Shown here: positions 1 to 5,135 of the stretch, in pieces | Layout of the letters: every line of letters starts with the position of its first letter | Numbering within the stretch: position 1 is the stretch's first letter | From: Terriglobales bacterium | GTDB lineage: Bacteria > Acidobacteriota > Terriglobia > Terriglobales > Gp1-AA117 | Reading direction: 5' to 3' | DNA: 7,038 nucleotides | Assembly: GCA_030150795.1 (NCBI GenBank) | Contig: JASLFF010000081.1 | Coordinates: forward strand, 1 to 7,038 | Made by a program: the position numbers and the translations under genes | Notes under the pieces: model-generated | Told to the model about the DNA's origin: nothing | What the model saw: the letters and a program-made list of their open reading frames with translations, nothing else | Databases searched by the model: none

Positions 1-110
1 GCAATGGCAAAGCCGAGGATCATTCCGTTTTGTCCGCCGAAATAATCGCCCACCCCAAAGGCCAGCAGGGTAAGCAGTGTCAGCAGAAAAACCGTTTTTA
101 AGTTGTTCAT
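1..110 (-). CDS. htpX: HtpX-type membrane zinc metalloprotease (M48), N-terminal fragment
   Basis: Only the first 36 codons are present; the gene runs off the left edge. The translation begins MNNLKTVFLLTLLTLLAFG and continues through a GGQNGM segment. The MNNLKT start, the following hydrophobic helix and the G-G-x-x-G-M turn before a second hydrophobic stretch are the typical opening of HtpX, an inner-membrane M48 protease that degrades damaged membrane proteins. The catalytic HExxH motif would lie beyond the window, so activity cannot be judged. ATG at 108-110 is the natural start because it matches the family N-terminus. No clear Shine-Dalgarno precedes it. It is divergent from the multicopper oxidase gene across a 372-bp control region, and a plausible promoter lies at 206-234. 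Another M48 membrane protease is the main alternative. Confidence 0.8.
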   Translation of the reverse strand, partial: MNNLKTVFLLTLLTLLAFGVGDYFGGQNGMILGFAI

Positions 111-183
111 AGCTAAGTAGAGGATAAATTCCATGGCAGGATTCCAAAAGCTGACTGCAAGCATGGGGTGCTCTGCCTGAATG

Positions 184-213
184 CTTAACATTCAAAATCG
201 CCTCAATGTTAAG
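184..213. promoter_or_regulatory. Perfect 9-bp inverted repeat, candidate operator
   Basis: CTTAACATT (184-192) and AATGTTAAG (205-213) are exact reverse complements separated by 12 bp. The arm centres are 21 bp apart, about two helical turns, which fits a dimeric DNA-binding protein on one face of the helix. The right arm covers the candidate htpX -10 box and the left arm lies just downstream of the predicted start. It is not the HrcA CIRCE sequence. The binding protein is unknown, and a role toward the divergent oxidase gene is also possible. Confidence 0.45.
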
Positions 214-234
214 AGTCGTAAAGTTGCATATCAA
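206..234 (-). promoter_or_regulatory. Candidate sigma70-type promoter for htpX
   Basis: On the minus strand, TTGATA (229-234, five of six matches to TTGACA) is followed after exactly 17 bp by TAACAT (206-211, four of six matches to TATAAT). The predicted transcript start is near 199, giving htpX a leader of about 90 nt. The -10 hexamer lies inside one arm of the perfect inverted repeat at 184-213, as expected for a repressed promoter. The match is by eye only, and random near-matches occur in AT-rich DNA. Confidence 0.45.
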
Positions 235-271
235 AATTCCAAGTGATTGAAAGCAAAGATCGATCTTGACG

Positions 272-294
272 AATCATTAAAGACTCTAATGATT
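272..294. repeat. 8-bp inverted repeat upstream of the oxidase gene, candidate operator
   Basis: AATCATTA (272-279) and TAATGATT (287-294) are exact reverse complements with a 7-bp spacer. The element directly follows a TTGACG (266-271) that could be a -35 box. A dyad placed just after a -35 recalls MerR-family promoters, but no convincing -10 was found at 19-20 bp, so this is only a suggestion. The AT-rich stem followed by TTTT could also form a weak RNA hairpin. Confidence 0.3.
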
Positions 295-402
295 TTCTAA
301 TGGATTGCTAACTAAGGATTCGGTACTCTCTCTCAGGCCAATATCGCGATTGATAGGTTTCTGCTACGACAGGGCCACTTTCCACGATACTTCCGGGCTT
401 CC

Positions 403-452
403 CTCCGCAAAGCGTGCCTCCCGCGGAGATGCAGTTCAACGTCTTGAAACTG
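403..452 (+). promoter_or_regulatory. Two adjacent potential hairpins in the leader of the oxidase mRNA
   Basis: CTCCGC (403-408) pairs with GCGGAG (423-428) across a 14-nt loop. Directly after it, CAGTTCAA (432-439) pairs with TTGAAACTG (444-452) across a 4-nt cgtc loop with one bulged A. The second hairpin ends 17 nt before the Shine-Dalgarno at 470-475. A competing pairing of TGCAG (430-434) with CTGCA (458-462) would bring structure closer to the ribosome site. These could affect mRNA stability or translation. No known riboswitch class was recognised, and folding was not computed. Confidence 0.25.
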
Positions 453-469
453 AAAGTCTGCAACAACTT

Positions 470-475
470 AAGGAG
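470..475 (+). promoter_or_regulatory. Ribosome-binding site that fixes the oxidase start
   Basis: AAGGAG lies 7 nt before ATG 483. It decides the start against the in-frame upstream ATG at 414, which would add 23 residues with no secretion or family features. The second gene of the unit has the same hexamer with the same 7-nt spacing. Confidence 0.8.
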
Positions 476-482
476 CGCAGCT

Positions 483-2774
483 ATGAGTCATAACGATGAT
501 GGCTTTTTTCTATCAGAGAAAAGCTCAAAAGCACGTCTGCGGGAAGCCGAGAACGCACGCAAGAACCGTGCGGAGATCGTAAAGGCATTTTCGCAGGGCA
601 AAGTCACCCGTCGCGAACTGGTGAAATGGGGCCTGATCACGGCTGGCGGCGCACTCGCCCCCATCCATGGCCTGAACCCGTTCGTTAGCAGTGCGTACGC
701 CAGCGGCAATAACCAGCCTCTTGGCCCCAATAATCCTGGCAGCGGTATTCCCACCGGCGCACCGCCCAGCCCGACATTTGGAGTGCAGCCTTTCAGCACA
801 CCAATGCCGCGCTTTGACGTGATCGCCCGCGGTAACAACCCACTGGGTGGCGATCTGACCCCGGTTCCGCAGGCCCAGGCCAACCAGACGCAGCAGCCTC
901 TGGATCCGGCTTTGGTCAACGGACAAACCGGACTCACCGGCCCGGTCGAAGGCCGTCCGCCGGGACCAATCTGGGCGCACCAGGGTTTCGGTGATCACGC
1001 GCCGCAGATCTCGATTGAGATGTCACAGGCCCAGGCGCAGGCGAACACTGTCTATAACCCAGCCGTGGCTTCGAACCTGAACTCCGGTATCGATCCGACC
1101 CAGGCAATTCCTTTGAAGTTCCATCCCGGCTTTCCGACACAGAATCCGAACTCGGTCTGGACTTTCAACGGAACCATTCCGCCCAAGTTGGTCATGGCGC
1201 GTTATGGCGAACCGCTTTTGTTCCGCCATCACAACCGCCTGCCTGCCGATGTTACACAGAACGGCGGCTTTGGACGCAACACCATCTCCACGCACGAACA
1301 CAACGGTCACCACGGTGCAGAGAATGACGGCTTTACCGGCGCATTCTTCTTCCCCAACCAGTTCTATGACTATCACTGGCCGATCGTGCTGGCGGGCTTC
1401 CGTTCCGTCAACACCGATGCGACCGATCCCCGCGCCGGCAGCCCAGCCGACAACGGCGGAATCAACAAGGTCCCGGGCGACTGGCGCGAGACCATGTCCA
1501 CCCACTGGTTCCACGATCATATGTTCACGTTCACTTCACAGAACGTGTACAAGGGCAACGCTGCCATGTTCAACATTTACAGCGCGCTCGATCGTGGCGA
1601 TGAAACCGTGAATGACGGCGTGAATCTGCGCCTGCCTAGCGGTTCGTCAAACGGAAAGGGCTGGGGCAATCTGGATTACGACGTCAACCTGATGTTCAAT
1701 GAAAAGGCCTTCGATGCAAGCGGCCAGCTCTTCATGGACATCTTTGATTTTGACGGCTTCCTGGGCGACCTGATGTGCGTGAACCTCACGTACAAGCCGT
1801 TCTTCGAAGTGGAGCGCCGCAAGTATCGCTTCCGCATCCTGAACGCCAGCGTTTCCCGCTTCTTCAAGTACGGTCTGTCTGACAGCTCACCGATGATTCA
1901 GATCGCCAATGACGGTAACCTGCTGCCGACACCGGTCGTGCAAACGATCTCTGACGAGCAGGGTATCGCCGAGCGCTATGACTGGGTGATTGACTTCTCC
2001 CGTTACAACATCGGCGACAAAGTCTGGATGGTGAACACGGCTGAGCATAAGGACGGCAAGAAGCCCAATGCTGACCTGACCATCGCCCAGGCTCTCTCCG
2101 GACAGTCATCTGATCCTTGCGTCGGAAAGTTCCTGGAATTCCGTATCGTTCGGAACCCGGCGACTCCTGACGTGAGCCAGGTGCCAAGCGTCCTGATTCC
2201 GAATCCGGATCTGTCGAACATTCCTGTGTCACGGACCCGTACCTTCACCTTCGGCAGCGGCGCTTCGCAGCCTCTGGCGCCGAGCGAAGAAACCTTTACC
2301 ACTGGCGCAGGCAATCAGCCTGGTCCGTGGGGTGTCCAGACCGATAATGGCCACATGCTGAACGCCAGCTGGGGACGTATCTCCGCGGCTCCGGGTTACG
2401 GAACGCGCGAGGTCTGGACTCTGCAGAACGGCGGCGGCGGATGGGATCACCCGATCCACATCCACTTTGAAGAAGGCCAGATCCTGGCCCGCAACGGTAG
2501 CGCTGCTAACGTTCCGGCCTGGGAAAAGGGCCGCAAAGACGTCTATCGTCTGCGTCCGGGTGGAAGCGTGACTTTGACCATGCAGTTCCGCGATTGGGGC
2601 GGCATGTTCATGGAGCACTGCCACAACACAGTCCACGAGGACAATGCCATGCTGGTCCGTTGGGAAATCGATAACGGCGGCGCACCGTTCCTACGGCCGC
2701 TTCCGACACCGGTTCCGGCTCCCACGGGCGTCACCTTCGTGGCACCTGATGACATAGCCCCGACCGCGTTCTAA
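483..2774 (+). CDS. Tat-exported multicopper oxidase, long form (763 aa)
   Basis: A three-domain-type multicopper oxidase that would oxidise a substrate at a type 1 copper and reduce oxygen at a trinuclear copper site, outside the cytoplasm. A Tat signal is visible: T42-R43-R44-E-L-V-K48, then a hydrophobic stretch and a likely cut after A71-Y-A73. Residues 75-165 are a Pro/Gln/Asn/Gly-rich linker. The copper motifs are H271-E-H273 in a His-rich HEHNGHHG, H344-D-H346, H656-P-x-H659-x-H661, and H712-C713-H714 with H718 and axial M723, so all ligands are present. The GDL..VN..YKPFFEVERRKYRFRILNAS stretch around 428-455 matches the second cupredoxin domain of the CotA/bilirubin oxidase group. 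The protein is longer than the usual 450-650 aa because of the linker, a roughly 70-residue gap between motifs 1 and 2, and a Pro-rich tail. The start is set by AAGGAG 7 nt upstream. A Sco-cytochrome c gene follows after 115 bp. The substrate (Cu, Mn, Fe, phenolics) is unknown. Confidence 0.93.
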   Translation: MSHNDDGFFLSEKSSKARLREAENARKNRAEIVKAFSQGKVTRRELVKWGLITAGGALAPIHGLNPFVSSAYASGNNQPLGPNNPGSGIPTGAPPSPTFGVQPFSTPMPRFDVIARGNNPLGGDLTPVPQAQANQTQQPLDPALVNGQTGLTGPVEGRPPGPIWAHQGFGDHAPQISIEMSQAQAQANTVYNPAVASNLNSGIDPTQAIPLKFHPGFPTQNPNSVWTFNGTIPPKLVMARYGEPLLFRHHNRLPADVTQNGGFGRNTISTHEHNGHHGAENDGFTGAFFFPNQFYDYHWPIVLAGFRSVNTDATDPRAGSPADNGGINKVPGDWRETMSTHWFHDHMFTFTSQNVYKGNAAMFNIYSALDRGDETVNDGVNLRLPSGSSNGKGWGNLDYDVNLMFNEKAFDASGQLFMDIFDFDGFLGDLMCVNLTYKPFFEVERRKYRFRILNASVSRFFKYGLSDSSPMIQIANDGNLLPTPVVQTISDEQGIAERYDWVIDFSRYNIGDKVWMVNTAEHKDGKKPNADLTIAQALSGQSSDPCVGKFLEFRIVRNPATPDVSQVPSVLIPNPDLSNIPVSRTRTFTFGSGASQPLAPSEETFTTGAGNQPGPWGVQTDNGHMLNASWGRISAAPGYGTREVWTLQNGGGGWDHPIHIHFEEGQILARNGSAANVPAWEKGRKDVYRLRPGGSVTLTMQFRDWGGMFMEHCHNTVHEDNAMLVRWEIDNGGAPFLRPLPTPVPAPTGVTFVAPDDIAPTAF

Positions 2775-2799
2775 CTCGGCTGGGTGTAAGAAACTCAGA

Positions 2800-2833
2800 T
2801 TGGCGGCCTGCAACGCAAGATGCGGGCCGCCAA
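2800..2833 (+). promoter_or_regulatory. Strong intercistronic hairpin between the oxidase and Sco-cytochrome genes
   Basis: TTGGCGGCCTGCA (2800-2812) pairs with TGCGGGCCGCCAA (2821-2833). The result is a 13-bp stem with one T-G wobble and an 8-nt loop. The stem begins 25 nt after the oxidase stop. A short T-run (2840-2843) follows only after six other bases, so it is a poor classical terminator. It could be a partial terminator or an mRNA-stabilising or processing hairpin that lowers downstream expression relative to the oxidase. Confidence 0.6.
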
Positions 2834-2876
2834 GCCTGGTTTTAATTCCGGATAAAAAAGCAGTCTGGGGACAGGC

Positions 2877-2882
2877 AAGGAG
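2877..2882 (+). promoter_or_regulatory. Ribosome-binding site that fixes the Sco-cytochrome start
   Basis: AAGGAG lies 7 nt before ATG 2890. It favours this start over an in-frame TTG near 2800, which would place the hairpin at 2800-2833 inside the coding region and put 30 residues ahead of an otherwise normal signal peptide. Confidence 0.8.
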
Positions 2883-2889
2883 CAGCATT

Positions 2890-3900
2890 ATGCGACGGAC
2901 AGGTCGGGCGGGCTTCGCGACAGTTGCCGCTATTTTTCTTACCGCAATTCTTTATCTCACGGCAGGCACAACACCCGCGGCGGCAGACAATGCCCGCTGG
3001 GGCGCTAACTATTTCCCCAACGTGGTTCTCACTACCCAGGATGGCGTCAAAGTCCATTTTTACGATGACGTGCTCAAGGGCAAGAGCGTGGTGATCGATC
3101 TTATCTATACCAGCTGTGTAGATTCATGTCCGCTGGAAACCGCGCGGCTGGCGCAAGTGCAAAAGATGCTGGGCGACCGCGTGGGGAAAGATATCTTTTT
3201 TTACTCCATTAGCATTGATCCCACGCATGACACTCCCAAGGTACTCAAGGCGTATGCCCAGAAATATCACGTTGGTCCGGGATGGACTTTCCTGACGGGC
3301 AAGAAGGCCGATATTGATCTCATCAGCAAAAAACTTGGCCTTTACAGTGAACCCGATCCCAACGATCGCGATGGCCACACGCCTAGCGTGCTGATCGGCA
3401 ACGAACCGGCCGGCCAGTGGATGCGCAACTCGGCCACCGATAATGCGCGCTTCCTGGCGAATATGGTCGGAAACTGGCTGGACAGCTGGGGTCATGCTAA
3501 GGCCATCGATGCCAAAGCCAGTTACGACCAGGCGCCCCCCATCGACATCAGAGACCAGGGGCGCTACACCTTTACTACGCACTGCGCCGCGTGCCACACC
3601 ATCGGCCATGGCGATAAAATCGGCCCTGATTTGCTTGGCGTAACCAATGTTCGTGACCGTAGCTGGCTGGAGACCTTCATCTCAACCCCGGAAAAGATGA
3701 TTGCGGCAAAAGATCCAGTTGCGGTAGCGCTTTATAAAAAATACAACGGCATCAATATGCCCAACCTGCGCCTGAGCGATGCCGAATTGAAAAATCTGAT
3801 CGATTTCCTGGCGCAGCAAGGCGTCCCGCATGATAAAGACGCGGCAAGTTCGGAAAAAACCGGAGCTGTAAAAACAGATTCCGGCCAGCCAATGCCGTAA
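2890..3900 (+). CDS. Secreted Sco1/SenC-type protein fused to class I cytochrome c (336 aa)
   Basis: A signal peptide is visible at residues 1-32 (MRRTGRAG, a hydrophobic core, then TTPAAA before D33), so the protein acts outside the cytoplasm. Residues 38-200 are a Sco domain with a thioredoxin-like fold. They carry the copper/redox motif C76-V-D-S-C80-P and the distal copper ligand H163 in DGHTPS. Sco proteins deliver copper to, or reduce thiols of, copper enzymes, classically the CuA site of cytochrome oxidase. Residues 220-312 are a cytochrome c domain with heme-binding C232-A-A-C235-H236 and probable axial M290 in a GINMPNL loop. A short charged Lys/Asp/Ser-rich tail follows. The gene lies 115 bp after the multicopper oxidase on the same strand, which suggests that it metallates the oxidase or exchanges electrons with it. 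All expected copper and heme residues are present. Sco-cytochrome c fusions are known; the partner assignment is inferred from position only. Confidence 0.9.
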   Translation: MRRTGRAGFATVAAIFLTAILYLTAGTTPAAADNARWGANYFPNVVLTTQDGVKVHFYDDVLKGKSVVIDLIYTSCVDSCPLETARLAQVQKMLGDRVGKDIFFYSISIDPTHDTPKVLKAYAQKYHVGPGWTFLTGKKADIDLISKKLGLYSEPDPNDRDGHTPSVLIGNEPAGQWMRNSATDNARFLANMVGNWLDSWGHAKAIDAKASYDQAPPIDIRDQGRYTFTTHCAACHTIGHGDKIGPDLLGVTNVRDRSWLETFISTPEKMIAAKDPVAVALYKKYNGINMPNLRLSDAELKNLIDFLAQQGVPHDKDAASSEKTGAVKTDSGQPMP

Positions 3901-4013
3901 AGCACTGGGCTTTCCGCACAAAGATCATCAGTTTAAGTTGGCTGCGCTCGACCGATTTTTGCGGAAGATGGCCGCTTCAAAGCGAAAAGTCCTTCTCCCA
4001 GTCGGGCGTTACA

Positions 4014-4047
4014 GCAGGCGGCTACGGGGCCGCCTGCATTAGTTTTT
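4014..4047 (+). terminator. Rho-independent-type terminator after the oxidase/Sco-cytochrome unit
   Basis: GCAGGCGGC (4014-4022) pairs perfectly with GCCGCCTGC (4029-4037) across the 6-nt loop tacggg. Five bases later comes TTTTT (4043-4047) on the plus strand. It lies about 115 bp after the Sco-cytochrome stop, and its T-run overlaps the kdsA stop codon. For kdsA, on the minus strand, the same hairpin starts 9 nt after the stop but lacks a following T-run, so termination in that direction is less certain. Confidence 0.65.
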
Positions 4048-4891
4048 AAACTTGTTTTTTCTCTGCCGCTTCCAGCGCTCCCTTAATCGCCAGTAATTCT
4101 TTCAAGACACCTTCAAGATCACTCAAAGCGAGCGCGTTTGCGCCATCAGACTTCGCTTCCGCCGGGTTGTCATGCACTTCCATAAAGACGCCGTCCACTC
4201 CGGCTGCCACCGCTGCGCGCGCCAGCAGCGGAATGTACTCCGGTTGTCCTCCGGAAACGGCTTTGCCGCCCGCGCCCGAAGAAGGCAGTTGCACGGAATG
4301 TGTTGCGTCAAACACTACGGGCGCATACTGGCGCATGATGGCCAGCGACCGCATATCTACTACAAGGTTGTTGTAACCGAAAGAACTGCCGCGTTCGGTG
4401 AGAAAAATATTGTCATTGCCTGAGGCGCGGACTTTTTCCACGGCATGGCGCATGTCCCACGGAGAGACAAACTGGCCTTTCTTGATGTTGATGGACTTCG
4501 CATGTTTGGCAGCGGCAACCAGCATGTCAGTCTGGCGGCATAGAAAAGCGGGAATCTGCACCACGTCTACCGCTTCTGCCACCGCAGGAACGTCCTTGGC
4601 TTCGTGAACGTCTGTCAGCACTGGAACGCCCGCTTCTTTTCCGATTCTCTGCAGAATGCGCAGGCCCTCTTCCAACCCCGGCCCGCGAAAGCTATGCAGT
4701 GACGTGCGGTTGGCCTTATCGTACGATGCCTTAAAAATGTAAGGAATTTGCAGCTTCCGCGCTACGGCGCTGATCTCTTCCGCCATCTTTACGGCATGCG
4801 CTTCACTTTCAATCACGCATGGGCCGGCGATGAGGAAGAGTCCAGAGCCAAGGTTGAGGCCGTCGAGCTTAAATGATGGAGTGTTTGGCAT
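4046..4891 (-). CDS. kdsA: 3-deoxy-D-manno-octulosonate 8-phosphate (KDO-8-P) synthase, metal-dependent type
   Basis: Condenses phosphoenolpyruvate with arabinose 5-phosphate to KDO-8-phosphate in the cytoplasm, for the LPS inner core. The 281-residue barrel is of normal length. Family motifs include [10 protein letters not shown] near residues 20-29, [66 protein letters not shown] and FMEVHDNP. C25, H198, E238 and D249 fall at positions and spacings matching the metal ligands of the Aquifex-type enzyme. The Cys in AGPC marks the metal-dependent class; the E. coli type has Asn there. I chose ATG at 4889-4891. A TTG two codons upstream (4895-4897) is possible, and neither has a good Shine-Dalgarno. 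The gene converges on the Sco-cytochrome gene, diverges from the phosphatase gene, and has pyrG beyond that on its own strand. Confidence 0.95.
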   Translation of the reverse strand: MPNTPSFKLDGLNLGSGLFLIAGPCVIESEAHAVKMAEEISAVARKLQIPYIFKASYDKANRTSLHSFRGPGLEEGLRILQRIGKEAGVPVLTDVHEAKDVPAVAEAVDVVQIPAFLCRQTDMLVAAAKHAKSINIKKGQFVSPWDMRHAVEKVRASGNDNIFLTERGSSFGYNNLVVDMRSLAIMRQYAPVVFDATHSVQLPSSGAGGKAVSGGQPEYIPLLARAAVAAGVDGVFMEVHDNPAEAKSDGANALALSDLEGVLKELLAIKGALEAAEKKQV

Positions 4892-4963
4892 CTTCAAAAA
4901 GCTTACATGATTTCTGCAATATGGCAGGTTGAAAAATCGAATTCGCCCATTACCTAAAATTCG

Positions 4964-5027
4964 TCATCCTGAGATCCGTAAACGAGCAAGCGTTTTCTTC
5001 AGCCTTGCGAGTAGGATCGAAGGACCT
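4964..5027. repeat. Repeat-like palindromic intergenic element (CATCCTGAG...GAAGGACC type)
   Basis: The element opens with TCATCCTGAG and ends with GAAGGACCT, the borders I recall for short dispersed intergenic repeats in acidobacterial and other genomes. Inside, GATCC (4973-4977) pairs with GGATC (5014-5018) and GCAAG (4986-4990) with CTTGC (5004-5008), giving an interrupted hairpin. Only one copy is in this window, so its repeat status rests on memory of the motif. It lies in the 244-bp gap between kdsA and the phosphatase gene. Confidence 0.4.
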
Positions 5028-5122
5028 TGTGCTTGACTCCTGAAGGCTCCGCCACGAAGCTGAACTGACGTCTTTATATATTCCGGTTAGCAAGTCATCG
5101 GCCTGAAACTCCTCTGCCGACT

Positions 5123-5128
5123 TATAAT
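5123..5128 (+). promoter_or_regulatory. Consensus -10 box placed for a leaderless phosphatase transcript
   Basis: A perfect TATAAT ends 7 nt before the A of ATG 5136, so transcription from it would start at or next to the start codon. No Shine-Dalgarno-like sequence precedes that ATG, as expected for a leaderless message. No convincing -35 is seen 16-18 bp upstream (around 5100, GGCCTG), which keeps the confidence moderate. Confidence 0.45.
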
Positions 5129-5135
5129 CACGGCG

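Larger units (their letters stand above)
111..482. other. Divergent intergenic control region between htpX and the multicopper oxidase gene
   Basis: This 372-bp stretch has no credible gene. Its left two thirds are clearly more AT-rich than the surrounding coding DNA. It contains the htpX promoter candidate, the inverted repeats at 184-213 and 272-294, and leader hairpins at 403-452. A plus-strand TTGACG at 266-271 could be a -35 for the oxidase, but no good -10 lies at the right distance, so I do not call that promoter separately. I saw no recognisable CueR, CopY or CIRCE site. A 62-codon open frame at 305-493 lacks supporting signals and overlaps the oxidase ribosome-binding site and start. 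Confidence 0.6.

Noticed and set aside
414..482. An upstream ATG at 414 that would lengthen the oxidase by 23 residues
   Set aside because: ATG 483 has AAGGAG at ideal spacing, while the added residues show no function and overlap the leader hairpins.
305..493. A 62-codon plus-strand open frame in the oxidase leader
   Set aside because: No family resemblance and no ribosome site; it runs over the oxidase Shine-Dalgarno and start in another frame.
525..998. Minus-strand open frames across the oxidase gene (also near 488-937 and 1023-1520)
   Set aside because: They lie opposite a gene with complete copper motifs, show no domain of their own, and are explained by the GC-rich codon pattern.
2834..2889. 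A separate promoter for the Sco-cytochrome gene (GATAAA at 2851-2856)
   Set aside because: No -35-like sequence lies 16-18 bp upstream; read-through from the oxidase gene is simpler.
4167..4607. Plus-strand open frames opposite kdsA
   Set aside because: They are antisense to a highly conserved, full-length enzyme gene and have no recognisable features.
4938..4945. Palindrome CGAATTCG as a possible operator
   Set aside because: Too short to stand out, and with no promoter element beside it that I can support.
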